Assembly: GCF_029714305.1 (NCBI RefSeq)
Contig: NZ_CP121647.1
Coordinates: 7,088,501 to 7,152,500, forward strand
Direction: 5' to 3'
DNA length: 64,000 bases
DNA from: Bradyrhizobium sp. CB3481
Lineage (GTDB): Bacteria > Pseudomonadota > Alphaproteobacteria > Rhizobiales > Xanthobacteraceae
The notes under the pieces were generated by a model that made no database searches, had not been told where the DNA came from, and was given only the letters and a program-made list of their open reading frames with translations. The stretch's first letter is position 1, and the number at the start of each line of letters is the position of its first letter. This document shows, one piece after another, positions 17,149 to 25,579 of this stretch. Made by a program: the position numbers and the translations under genes.

Positions 17149-17300
17149 TTACGTTTTGCACTAGTTGTACTGATCATATGCGCTCAATCCCCTCATCCTG
17201 TGGCGCCGGCACCGGGCCGCCACTATGACCCCACGATTTTGCCATACGCATCGTGTTGTTCGCCTGTACGACCCTTCCCGTCAGGCTGGCCTTCGGAAAC

Positions 17301-18506
17301 ATGGACATGGGCGGCGATTTCATTGGCTGCTGGCCTGCGGGTAGCGGCAGGAGAACGGCACGGCAGGCGAAGCCCGGGTACAGCGCGAAGGTGCTTGCCT
17401 GCGGCGCATGGCTGCTCTCGTGCGTCATCGTCGCCGGCATGGCGACGCAAACGGCATTGGCGGAAACAGCCGCGCCGGCCGCGACACGCGTCACTGATAG
17501 CGAAAGAGAACAGGGTGATCCTGGCGTCGCGCCAGCATCCCGCACGCGGAAGCCGGAAGGCGAACCAGCCCTGCGACAGAATGAGGCGCAGAAGCCGGCG
17601 CCGGAAGCTGCCGTTCAAATGCCGGACGCCCGGAAATCGAGCCACGAGGCCAAAGATCCAGCCAAGGATCTAACCAAGGATCTACCTGTACCGCAGCTCG
17701 TCTTGCCGGGCGATCTGGCGAAGAAGATCGGCCAGAAGATCTGGCTGAATGAAACAGGCGGAAAAATTGATGCGATCACGTCTTGGAATGCGAACGAGGA
17801 ATTCGCTTCCTTAGGGATCGGTCATTTCATCTGGTTTCCTGTCGGCAAATGGCTGCCTTTCGAGGAGAGCTTTCCGGCCCTTCTCGAATTCATGCGCCAG
17901 AAGAACGTGCGTTTGCCCGCCTGGCTGGACCAGGCGCAAATTCCGGCCAACCCGTGGACCAGCCGGGCCGAGTTCAGGAGGAACGTCAACTCACCGCGGA
18001 TGAAAGAGTTGAGGCAGTTTATGCTCGACACCGTGGCGGAGCAGACGCAATTCATGGTGGTGCGGGCGCAAGGTGCGATGGAGAAGATCCTCAAGACGAC
18101 GCCCGACGGCACCGAGCGCGACCATATCGTCATCCAGTTCACGCGCGTCATTCGCGCCTCCGAGGATTTTTATCCGCTGATCGACTACATCAACTTCAAG
18201 GGCGAGGGCACCAACCCGAACGAAGCCGCCATGGACAGGCAGACCGGGCGGCGGCAGGGTTGGGGTCTCAAGCAGGTGCTGCTCAGGATGAATGGCGTGA
18301 CCGGCGATCCGAAGGCCGTGCGCGCCGAATTCGCCGATGCGGCGCAGTTCGTCCTGCAGCAGAGGGTTCGCAACCTTCCATCCAACCGTGTCTTCGAGGC
18401 CGGCTGGCTGCGCCGCGTCGCGACCTACCGCCGCCCGATCGCGGACCCGGAATCGAACCCCGAACGGGCCCTGAGGAAATCGTTGCGCGTGACGGCGGCT
18501 CAATAG
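17301..18506 (+). CDS. Exported protein with a lysozyme-like E...GIGH pattern
   Basis: A protein of about 400 residues. A basic N-terminus leads to a hydrophobic segment ending ATQTALAE, a probable signal peptide. A Pro/Ala/Lys-rich linker of some 80 residues follows, then a globular domain. That domain opens KIGQKIWLNETGGKIDAI and continues to FASLGIGHFIWFPVGKW. The Glu (codon at 17751) lies 24 residues before the GIGH His, like the catalytic Glu and TIGIGH of phage T4 lysozyme (20 residues). The rest contains RVIRASEDFYPLIDYINFKGEG. This suggests a muramidase-like fold in the periplasm (inference). The start is uncertain: Met at 17301 or 17307, or an ATG at 17253. Confidence 0.6.
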   Translation: MDMGGDFIGCWPAGSGRRTARQAKPGYSAKVLACGAWLLSCVIVAGMATQTALAETAAPAATRVTDSEREQGDPGVAPASRTRKPEGEPALRQNEAQKPAPEAAVQMPDARKSSHEAKDPAKDLTKDLPVPQLVLPGDLAKKIGQKIWLNETGGKIDAITSWNANEEFASLGIGHFIWFPVGKWLPFEESFPALLEFMRQKNVRLPAWLDQAQIPANPWTSRAEFRRNVNSPRMKELRQFMLDTVAEQTQFMVVRAQGAMEKILKTTPDGTERDHIVIQFTRVIRASEDFYPLIDYINFKGEGTNPNEAAMDRQTGRRQGWGLKQVLLRMNGVTGDPKAVRAEFADAAQFVLQQRVRNLPSNRVFEAGWLRRVATYRRPIADPESNPERALRKSLRVTAAQ

Positions 18507-18913
18507 CTTCCAGGGGATAGTTGCCGTTTTTGCGTATGCGTGAGGCCGCATGTCCCACGACGTTCGTCAGGCAATCGCCTCGCTAGGCGCCTGCAGCCGT
18601 TCGCCAACGCTTGGGCCTGTTCGACGCTTCGGTTTCAAGCCGAGATGGATCTCGCGCGGTCGTCCATCAGCTCGGCCCGCATGGTCGGGCCGGCCTCACT
18701 GAGCAGCTTGGCGCGAATGCCGGATTCGTTACGGTGACAGTGCACTCAACTGCGGGTGAGAGTTTCGTGCACTGTCTCCGTAATTGCGGGAGGCCCCGCT
18801 TCCGCAGCCGCCGAATAAGAACTTGCGTGCAAGGCGTGCGCCCGTCGGGGATATCCGAGTTCCGGCTTCTATCTGTGATTGACGATCCCTAGCGGCTTTC
18901 CTAGCTTCGAATC
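18507..18913. other. Intergenic region with an inverted repeat and a coding-like remnant
   Basis: No intact gene is seen. It holds the 17-bp-arm inverted repeat at 18729-18783. On the minus strand at 18635-18727 is a 30-residue open stretch (ESGIRAKLLSEAGPTMRAEL, then MDDRARSISA and a stop) with protein-like composition but no start. That looks like the tail of a lost gene. The promoter of the large ATPase gene must lie at the right end. Confidence 0.5.
18729..18783. repeat. Long inverted repeat, possible dispersed element or RNA hairpin
   Basis: TTACGGTGACAGTGCAC (18729-18745) and GTGCACTGTCTCCGTAA (18767-18783) are 17-bp arms with a single mismatch around a 21-base loop. The loop has a smaller CTCA/TGAG pair. 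Similar wording is recalled from intergenic DNA of Bradyrhizobium relatives. No T-run follows, so it is not a standard terminator. Confidence 0.6.
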
Positions 18914-21900
18914 ATGTTTGAGATCATCGGGGACGACATTGCCCTGCTGAATGACACGGATCTGCGCGCGCTGATCGGACGGCTTTGCGAAGCCGAACTG
19001 CGGCGACAAGGTCATCCTGTGTCCCACGTGACGTGGGGCGGCAGCCAGACGGCAAAGGATGGTGGGCTCGATGTGCATGTGGCGCTCCCGCCCGGTACCA
19101 GCGTCAGCGGCTTTATCCCTCGGCCCGAGACCGGCTTCCAGGTCAAGAAGCCGGATATGCCCCGTGGGGAAATCTTCGGCGAGATGAAGCCGGGCGGCAC
19201 CGTGCGCCCGGTCATCGTTGACCTCGCAAAGGCATCGGGCGCATACATTATTGTCAGTGCGACCGGGTCTACGGCGCATTCGGCCCTCAAGAATCGTAAG
19301 GAAGCGATGGCCGAGGCAATCGAGGGCGTCGCCGATGCCTCGAAGCTCGCGCTTGATTTCTATGACCGCAACCGTATTGCAACCTGGCTCCGCGATCACC
19401 CCGGCCTTATTCCGTGGGTCCGGTCCCTGATCGGCAAGTCAATTCCCGGCTGGCAATCCTTCGGCTCCTGGTCGCGGGCACCGGGAGGCATCGAGGATTC
19501 CTATCTCTTCGATACCGAAGCTCGCATCAAGACAGAGGATGAAAAGGAAGGTGAAGGCCTTGGTGCGGTTGACGGGATCAATCGTCTTCGTGATATCCTG
19601 CGGCAGCCGGGACAGGTGGTTCGCCTAGTCGGCCTCTCGGGAGTTGGAAAAACGCGGCTTTGCGAAGCGCTCTTTGATCCCACGGTCGGGACCAACAGCC
19701 TCGATCCTGCGCTCGCCTTCTACACGAATGTCGCTGAAGAGCCGGACCCGCCCCCGATCGGACTCGCTTCCGATCTCATCGCCGCAACCAGGCGCGCGAT
19801 CCTCGTCATCGATAACTGCCCGTTCGGGCTTCATGGCGAGTTGGCCAAGGTCGCGCGTGCCGCGAATTCAACAATCAGCATCATAACGGTTGAGTACGAT
19901 ATCCGCGATGACCAGCCTGAAGGGACCAAGGTCTTCGCGCTGGATTCGTCCTCGCTTGATCTCATCGAGAAACTGGTGAGGCGGCGCTATCCTGAGATCT
20001 CCCAGATAGACGCACGGACCATCGCGGAATTTTCAGGCGGAAACGCTCGGGTCGCGCTTACACTCGCTGCCACGGTCGGCAAGAACGAGTCCATTGCCGG
20101 CCTCAGCGACGCCGACTTGTTCAAACGGCTTTTCCAGCAGCGGCACGAGCATGATGCCGATCTGCTCTTGATCGCGCAGGCCTGCTCGCTGGTCTATTCG
20201 TTCGAAGGGGTCAAGATAGAAGGCGAAGGCGCCGAGTTACCGATCCTGGCGGATCTGATCGGCAAGCCTGTTCCCGACGTTTACCGCGCGATTGCCGAAC
20301 TCAAGCGCCGCGATTTGCTACAGGAGCGCGCGGAATGGCGGGCTGTGTTGCCGCACGCAATCGCCAACCGTCTCGCTGTCCTTGCCTTGCAAAACATTCC
20401 GACGGCAACAGTCGTAAAATCGTTGGTGACAGACGCGCCTGCGCGCCTTAGGCGCTCATTCTGCCGTCGCCTTGGGTATCTTAATGGAAGCAAGGAAGCC
20501 CGCGCGATTGTGGAATCATGGCTTTCGCCCGGCGGCATGCTCGAGGATATTCCCAATCTTGGCGAAGACGAACAGGCGATGCTGGCGAACGTCGCGCCCG
20601 TCATGCCGGAGGAAACTCTCGCGGCTATCGCAAAAGCCCTAAAAGAAGCCGATACGCCGACGCTGGCAAAAAGTACGCATGTCGTGCGGCTCCTCCGTTC
20701 ACTTGCCTATGAGCCGAAGCAATTTGAGCGGGCGATTTCTCTTTTGATCAAGTTCGCCCAGGCCGACGCCGATGACGACAACGGCGCTTCTGACATCGTG
20801 CCGTCACTGTTTCAGATCGTCCTCTCCGGCACCCATGCGCCGATAGCGATGCGGCTCAATGTGCTCGAAGACATGCTCCGATCGGACGACGGCAAGAGGC
20901 GTGAGCTTGGATTGAAGTCGCTCAATGCGGTCCTCAAAACGGATCATTTTTCGTCCTCGTACGGGTTTGAATTCGGCGCGCGCTCGCGTGACTACGGTTA
21001 CTACCCGCCCAACGGCAAGAACGTGAAGGATTGGTTCGGCGCTGTACTGCAACTCATTCAACCGCTGGCGCTTTCCGACGATCCTGCCGGTGCCGGCGTT
21101 CGCTCTTCTCTCGCGCGGAAGTTCCGCGGCCTTTGGTCCAACGCCGGGCAGGCCGACGCCCTGGAGGCCCTGATGAGGGACATCGGCAAGAAGGGATTTT
21201 GGCGCGAGGGTTGGGTGGCTGTACGTCAAGCGCGGATTTACGACGGCGAGCGCATGTCAGCCGAGATACGCGAACGGCTTACCGCGCTAGAGGAGCTTCT
21301 GCGTCCCAAGGATCTCGTCGACAAGGTAAAAGGTGTTGTCCTGGGATCTGGTAAAAGCGTGGACCTTGATGACCTCGACGAGATCCTGAACGAGGACTAT
21401 GAGGGCGCGATGACGCGCATGAACCGGACAGTTGAGGCTTTGGGCAAGGCCATTGCGAGCGACAATGAGGCGTTCACGACTCTCTTACCAAGTGTCGTAA
21501 AGGGCGGCTCTCGTGTTCCTCTGTTCGGCGAAGGCATAGGCAGCAGTACCGAGAGGCCCTATGAGGTATGGCAAGCCTTGGTGACCGAATTTTCGGCCGT
21601 GGAAAGACCCGACACGGGCGTGATGGGCGGCTTCCTTACTGCTGTGCAGAAGCGGGACCCCGTGCTTGCGAACAAGATGCTGGATGAGGCCGTCGAGCAT
21701 CCGTCGGTTGGCGCGTACTTCCCGCAGCTTCAGGCCCGGGTCACGGTGGATGAGCAAGGCGTCAAGCGCCTGCATAGGGCGCTTGAACTCGGCATGGCGG
21801 ACATCACGCAGTTTCATGCGCTCGCTTGGGGCCGCGCGGGCGATGCCGTCCCGGCACCCGATCTACGCGACCTTCTCCTTGCCATTGCCAGCAAGCCGGA

Positions 21901-22711
21901 AGGCCTCACCGTTGCGCTAGAAATCCTGTCGATGCGACTCGTCTCTAATTTAGCGAACAAGCAGGAGCCAGCGTCCGAAATTGGCGAGACAGGGCGCGTT
22001 CTTCTCGATGCTTTCGAATTTCACGAGAAGAATGGCCGTGCCGATCGGGAGGATCACGAACTCGGCCGGATCGCACGGGTTTCGCTTGCGGGCGACGCCG
22101 GCATTCCAATTGTGCGGCGGCTCGTCCGCAAGATGATGGCCGCCATAAAGAGCCACGAAGTTTCTGCACATGACCAGGATGATTTGGTCGAGAGCCTGCT
22201 TCGCGTCCATCCGAGAGTCGTCCTGGATGAGGTTTTCGCGGGTGATAAAAAGGACAACGAAGAAGCGGTCCGAACCTTTGTCGACTTTCAGCGGTTTCAC
22301 AAGAACCCGCTGGGAGCCGTGCCGGATAGTATACTTCTCGCCTGGTGCGATGCCGATCCGGCGATGCGCTACCCCCTCATGGCGGCATCAGCCAGTTTGT
22401 TCAAGCGACCGGCGAACGACAAGCCGAATGAATGGCTTCCTCTGGCATCGGATCTTCTAAAAAGAGCACCGAATCCTTCGGCGGTACTAACGGAGATCGT
22501 GCACCGCGTGCGCCCATGGAGTTGGAGCGGTTCGCTTGCAACGAAGTTAGAGGAACGCCTCAAGCTCTTGGAGCAGCTTCCGATCGATCAAACGCCGCAT
22601 CTCACCGAAGCGCTCGGCAATGCCAAGCTTGGTTTTGAGGAGTGGATCGCAAGGGAGCGTAAGAGCGAGGCTGCGGAGAGCCGCGCACGCGGCGGTCGTT
22701 TTGAGAATTGA
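18914..22711 (+). CDS. Restriction-endonuclease-like / STAND ATPase fusion, candidate antiphage defence protein
   Basis: A 1265-residue cytoplasmic protein. Residues about 10-190 look like an Mrr/PD-(D/E)XK nuclease: Glu26 and Glu28 in a first helix, GGLDVHV with Asp53, and the FQVKK strand with Gln76 and Lys78. Residues about 220-480 form a P-loop ATPase of STAND type: GLSGVGKT at 240-247, Walker B AILVIDNC with Asp300, then FSGGNARVAL as a sensor-like motif. The remaining 780 residues are helical and repeat-like without a recognisable domain, the part expected to sense a trigger. The layout matches Avs-type defence proteins (nuclease effector, STAND switch, C-terminal sensor). It is a single-gene unit next to tRNA-Glu. 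No family name is claimed. Confidence 0.72.
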   Translation: MFEIIGDDIALLNDTDLRALIGRLCEAELRRQGHPVSHVTWGGSQTAKDGGLDVHVALPPGTSVSGFIPRPETGFQVKKPDMPRGEIFGEMKPGGTVRPVIVDLAKASGAYIIVSATGSTAHSALKNRKEAMAEAIEGVADASKLALDFYDRNRIATWLRDHPGLIPWVRSLIGKSIPGWQSFGSWSRAPGGIEDSYLFDTEARIKTEDEKEGEGLGAVDGINRLRDILRQPGQVVRLVGLSGVGKTRLCEALFDPTVGTNSLDPALAFYTNVAEEPDPPPIGLASDLIAATRRAILVIDNCPFGLHGELAKVARAANSTISIITVEYDIRDDQPEGTKVFALDSSSLDLIEKLVRRRYPEISQIDARTIAEFSGGNARVALTLAATVGKNESIAGLSDADLFKRLFQQRHEHDADLLLIAQACSLVYSFEGVKIEGEGAELPILADLIGKPVPDVYRAIAELKRRDLLQERAEWRAVLPHAIANRLAVLALQNIPTATVVKSLVTDAPARLRRSFCRRLGYLNGSKEARAIVESWLSPGGMLEDIPNLGEDEQAMLANVAPVMPEETLAAIAKALKEADTPTLAKSTHVVRLLRSLAYEPKQFERAISLLIKFAQADADDDNGASDIVPSLFQIVLSGTHAPIAMRLNVLEDMLRSDDGKRRELGLKSLNAVLKTDHFSSSYGFEFGARSRDYGYYPPNGKNVKDWFGAVLQLIQPLALSDDPAGAGVRSSLARKFRGLWSNAGQADALEALMRDIGKKGFWREGWVAVRQARIYDGERMSAEIRERLTALEELLRPKDLVDKVKGVVLGSGKSVDLDDLDEILNEDYEGAMTRMNRTVEALGKAIASDNEAFTTLLPSVVKGGSRVPLFGEGIGSSTERPYEVWQALVTEFSAVERPDTGVMGGFLTAVQKRDPVLANKMLDEAVEHPSVGAYFPQLQARVTVDEQGVKRLHRALELGMADITQFHALAWGRAGDAVPAPDLRDLLLAIASKPEGLTVALEILSMRLVSNLANKQEPASEIGETGRVLLDAFEFHEKNGRADREDHELGRIARVSLAGDAGIPIVRRLVRKMMAAIKSHEVSAHDQDDLVESLLRVHPRVVLDEVFAGDKKDNEEAVRTFVDFQRFHKNPLGAVPDSILLAWCDADPAMRYPLMAASASLFKRPANDKPNEWLPLASDLLKRAPNPSAVLTEIVHRVRPWSWSGSLATKLEERLKLLEQLPIDQTPHLTEALGNAKLGFEEWIARERKSEAAESRARGGRFEN

Positions 22712-22736
22712 GAGCGCGTAAATAAGTTGGTTTCCA

Positions 22737-23636
22737 TCACTTGAGGAATTGAACATCATCAGCGATGAGGGCTACGCTAATTCCTCCACCTATCCCAGAT
22801 GGCGCGGGGACGATTTCGGTTGCCCTGGACGCAGCATCGATCAGGTTGGCGGCTACGCTTGTCCCCAACTCCGAATCTATGACTGAGATTTTCTCTTTCT
22901 GCAGGAAGATACGATAAGTCTGATTGAGAAATCTCACGCCGACACCGGCGATAACGTTCTGACCGTAGTACGCGCCTTCGCCAAACGGGATTGCTTGGCG
23001 ATCATCGTTAGGCTTGAAAATTGTACCGTGTATTGTGGTGCGCGGCGAAATTGGAATTGGTTGGAGGGTGAACGCCCCATCGCGATTAAGGTCAACGCCC
23101 AAAGCCAAAATCATGCTGCTCTTCATATCGGGTTCGAAATCAGCGATGATAATCTGCGCTAGTCTACTTCCGAAAAACGGATTCAGATTTCCTGCTTGGA
23201 TGTACGGCGCGATATCCGCATGAATTCTATTTGTAAAAGCTTGGCCATCAAACTGCTTTAGCGCCACACGATGTGCTTCCAAAAAGCTTAATGTCGTTCT
23301 TCCGAAATCGAGTGGGGCCGGCGTTTCAGCGAGATGCTTACAAAGTTCGGCATCTGGGATGTTCGACGTGTCCTGCATAGAGATAAAGCCCGTAACTACA
23401 ACGACTGTGCGTCGCAGTCCGGTAGGCACAAGAATTTTATTGATACCGTCGCAGAAAATACCTCGTGGAGTTTGCCGCTTGTCAGCGGCCACTACGAGGC
23501 CGTCTTTGGTCGGTAGAAAAACAGCAAGCGTGCCTCCAGCCCCTGAAAAGGCGGTGCTGCTCATGTATTTGGCCCCTGACATAATGCCGAGCATGGCCGC
23601 ACAAAAAACAACGCTAAGTCGTACCGCACTTTCCAT
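22737..23636 (-). CDS. Exported proteasome-like Ntn hydrolase
   Basis: A 299-residue protein that starts with a hydrophobic export signal. At residues 32-54 it reads GAGG then TLAVFLPTKDGLVVAADKR. This is the beta-subunit opening of proteasomes and HslV: Thr36 after Gly-Gly would become the catalytic N-terminal Thr. Asp52 falls at mature position 17, and Lys67 at position 32, close to the family's Lys33. The C-terminus has SGIGGGISVALI, like the late Ser-Gly-Gly segment. A soluble protease core is cytoplasmic in known systems, so the signal peptide is odd. It converges on the ATPase-nuclease gene with a 25-base gap. The upstream ribosome site is poor. Confidence 0.65.
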   Translation of the reverse strand: MESAVRLSVVFCAAMLGIMSGAKYMSSTAFSGAGGTLAVFLPTKDGLVVAADKRQTPRGIFCDGINKILVPTGLRRTVVVVTGFISMQDTSNIPDAELCKHLAETPAPLDFGRTTLSFLEAHRVALKQFDGQAFTNRIHADIAPYIQAGNLNPFFGSRLAQIIIADFEPDMKSSMILALGVDLNRDGAFTLQPIPISPRTTIHGTIFKPNDDRQAIPFGEGAYYGQNVIAGVGVRFLNQTYRIFLQKEKISVIDSELGTSVAANLIDAASRATEIVPAPSGIGGGISVALIADDVQFLK

Positions 23637-23735
23637 GCGAACGGACTATAACGAAAACATCCACCGTCCCACCGACTTCGCGAGTGGGACAAACTCGCGG
23701 GAAAAGTAAGCAGAAACAATGGGCTGATGATGCGC

Positions 23736-23810
23736 TGGCGCTCCCTAGGGGAATCGAACCCCTGTTTCAGCCTTGAGAGGGCCGCGTCCTAACCGCTAGA
23801 CGAAGGGAGC
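23736..23810 (-). tRNA. tRNA-Glu (CTC)
   Basis: The minus strand folds into a complete cloverleaf. The 7-bp acceptor stem pairs GCTCCCT with AGGGAGC. The anticodon loop is CTCTCAA with anticodon CTC, the T-loop is GGTTCGATTCC and the discriminator base is G. The 3' CCA is encoded at 23736-23738. The length is 75 bases. It decodes GAG. It marks the right edge of the accessory block to its left, a position often used by integrases. Confidence 0.95.
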
Positions 23811-23821
23811 GTTGGCCAGAG

Positions 23822-23850
23822 GGAATAGCCGCGAAATGTGTGGGGGGCAA
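23822..23850 (-). promoter_or_regulatory. Probable sigma-70 promoter of tRNA-Glu
   Basis: On the minus strand TTGCCC (23845-23850) and TATTCC (23822-23827) are spaced by 17 bases. The -10 box ends 11 bases before the mature tRNA. The spacing is ideal and each box is one or two bases off consensus. Confidence 0.5.
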
Positions 23851-23916
23851 GGCGGAAGGTTCTATTTGTCGGGCTCCGAAGCGGAATCCAACGTGCCACC
23901 GTCACAGCCTCAAGAT

Positions 23917-23977
23917 GGATTCCGGGTTCAGCCCTGCGGGCTGCCCCGGAATGACGGCAGGCCCGGAATGACGGCAG
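23917..23977. repeat. Fragment of a dispersed intergenic repeat with a tandem duplication
   Basis: GGATTCCGGG and CCCGGAAT frame a GC-rich stem (GCCCTGCGGGC). The 16-bp unit CCCGGAATGACGGCAG then occurs twice in a row (23945-23960 and 23962-23977). The wording is like the repeats elsewhere in the window but shortened. Confidence 0.5.
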
Positions 23978-23987
23978 ACAAGGTTAA

Positions 23988-24326
23988 TCACGGCTCGTTG
24001 ACGAATCTCAGCTTTCCGGCCGGTTTCAGCGTCTTGGCGTCGAACGTGCGGATCTCGGTCGCGCCGCCGATATCCAGCGTCAGCACCAGCCGCTCACCGG
24101 CGACGGCGGTCCCGACGATCTTGGCGCCCTTGGGCAGGGTTACCGTGATATCGGTCGTGGCCGCCGCGGGGCTTCCCTCGCCCCGATAAAGGCGGTACCC
24201 GACGGCGATCAGGACCACGGCGACCGCGAGGGCCGAGGCCAGGCCCGCGATCAGCATCATCCGCCTGACACGCGCGATCAGCGCGGCCTGCTCGGGGGTC
24301 GGTTCGGGCAAAGCGGTATCAGTCAT
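23988..24326 (-). CDS. DUF6476-like single-pass membrane protein
   Basis: A 112-residue protein starting MTDTALPEPTPEQAALIARV. A hydrophobic segment (MMLIAGLASALAVAVVLIAV) spans the membrane around residues 23-43. It is followed by a small periplasmic beta-rich domain (DITVTLPKGAKIVGT, then RLVLTLDIGGATEIRTFD). This is close to the DUF6476 proteins of alphaproteobacteria, whose role is unknown. The start codon lies only 25 bases from the TTG start of rluD on the other strand, so their promoters must overlap. The assignment to DUF6476 is from memory. Confidence 0.7.
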   Translation of the reverse strand: MTDTALPEPTPEQAALIARVRRMMLIAGLASALAVAVVLIAVGYRLYRGEGSPAAATTDITVTLPKGAKIVGTAVAGERLVLTLDIGGATEIRTFDAKTLKPAGKLRFVNEP

Positions 24327-24351
24327 GCAAGGCTCTTGAGAAGGCTCGGAC

Positions 24352-25365
24352 TTGGAACAGGGATTATCGAACGGCGGGCAAAGGCTGGAGGTCACGGTCG
24401 GCGGCGACGAAGGATCGCCCCGGCTCGACCGCGTGCTCGCGGTGCTTCGCCCGGAACTGTCGCGCTCGCGGCTGAAGGCGCTGATCCTGGCCGGTTCCGT
24501 CACCGCCGGGGGCACCCCCATCCGCGACCCCGCTTATCATGTCGCGCGAGGGGATACGATCACAATCGACGTCCCCGAAGCCGTCCCGCCGGAGCCGAAA
24601 GGCGAAGATATCGCCCTTAATATTGTCTATGAGGACGACGACATCATCGTCATCGACAAGCCGAAGGGCCTGGTCGTCCACCCGGCCGCGGGGCACGAGA
24701 CCGGCACGCTGGTGAACGCGCTGATCGCCCATTGCGGGGCCAGCCTTTCCGGCATCGGCGGCGTCCGCCGCCCGGGCATCGTGCACCGGCTCGACAAGGA
24801 CACGACCGGGCTGATGGTGGTCGCCAAGAACGACCACGCCCACCAATCGCTGACCGCGCAATTCGCCGATCACGGCCGCACCGGGCCGATGCAGCGCGGC
24901 TACATGGCCTTCATCTGGGGCGTGCCGAACCGCCAGCGCGGCACGGTCGACGCGCCGATCGACCGGCATCCGTTCGCCCGCGAGAAAATGGCGGTGCGCC
25001 CGGGCGGACGCGAGGCGGTCACCCATTGGGAGCTGCAGGCAAGCTATCAGGGCCGCGACGGCAAGGGCGTCGCCGCGCTGCTCGCCTGTCAGCTCGAGAC
25101 CGGGCGGACCCATCAGATCCGCGTCCACCTCGCCCATATCGGCCACCCCCTGATGGGCGATGCGGTCTATGGCCCGCATTTCAAGACCAAGGCCGGGCAC
25201 CTCGGCCCACAGGCTCAGGCCGCGCTCGAATCGCTGGGACGGCAGGCCCTGCACGCCTACCTGCTCGCCCTGGAACATCCTCGAACCGGGGAATTTTTGC
25301 ACTGGGAGACCGGTCTGCCGGAGGATCTGCTTTCCCTCCAAAGCGCGCTGGAAGCGGCGCTATGA
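24352..25365 (+). CDS. rluD: 23S rRNA pseudouridine synthase, RluA family (RluD-like)
   Basis: A 337-residue enzyme that isomerises uridines in helix 69 of 23S rRNA (positions 1911, 1915 and 1917 in E. coli numbering) if it is true RluD. An N-terminal S4 RNA-binding domain (RLDRVLAVLRPELSRSRLK) precedes the catalytic domain. The active-site motif HRLDKDTTGL, with its essential Asp, is near residue 145, and LETGRTHQIRVHLAHIGHP follows later. The start is TTG at 24352 with GAGAAGG eight bases upstream. No other start is possible, because a stop lies five codons upstream in frame and no later start precedes the S4 domain. rpoH follows on the same strand 214 bases away. Confidence 0.9.
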   Translation: MEQGLSNGGQRLEVTVGGDEGSPRLDRVLAVLRPELSRSRLKALILAGSVTAGGTPIRDPAYHVARGDTITIDVPEAVPPEPKGEDIALNIVYEDDDIIVIDKPKGLVVHPAAGHETGTLVNALIAHCGASLSGIGGVRRPGIVHRLDKDTTGLMVVAKNDHAHQSLTAQFADHGRTGPMQRGYMAFIWGVPNRQRGTVDAPIDRHPFAREKMAVRPGGREAVTHWELQASYQGRDGKGVAALLACQLETGRTHQIRVHLAHIGHPLMGDAVYGPHFKTKAGHLGPQAQAALESLGRQALHAYLLALEHPRTGEFLHWETGLPEDLLSLQSALEAAL

Positions 25366-25579
25366 CGCAGGCCCTTTGGAAAAGCTTAGTTATGACAATA
25401 GGTTATGGCTGCCACACGGGGACGTGACGTCAGCATTCCTTCCCTATTTGTTCGTTTTTTGCTATGTTGCACCTGCGCTGAATATCCAGCGCGGAACATC
25501 GCAGCCTGGTCGGCTTTAACACAGCGATCACCTGCCGGGCCCGCCGCTATCGGGGGCCTGAACCACTGGAGGGCGCTCA

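Noticed and set aside
25366..25579. Possible ROSE-type RNA thermometer or EcfG promoter in the rpoH leader.
   Set aside because: No stable stem masking the GGAGG at 25568 was found, and a GGAAC at 25494 lacks a CGTT partner at 16-18 bases.
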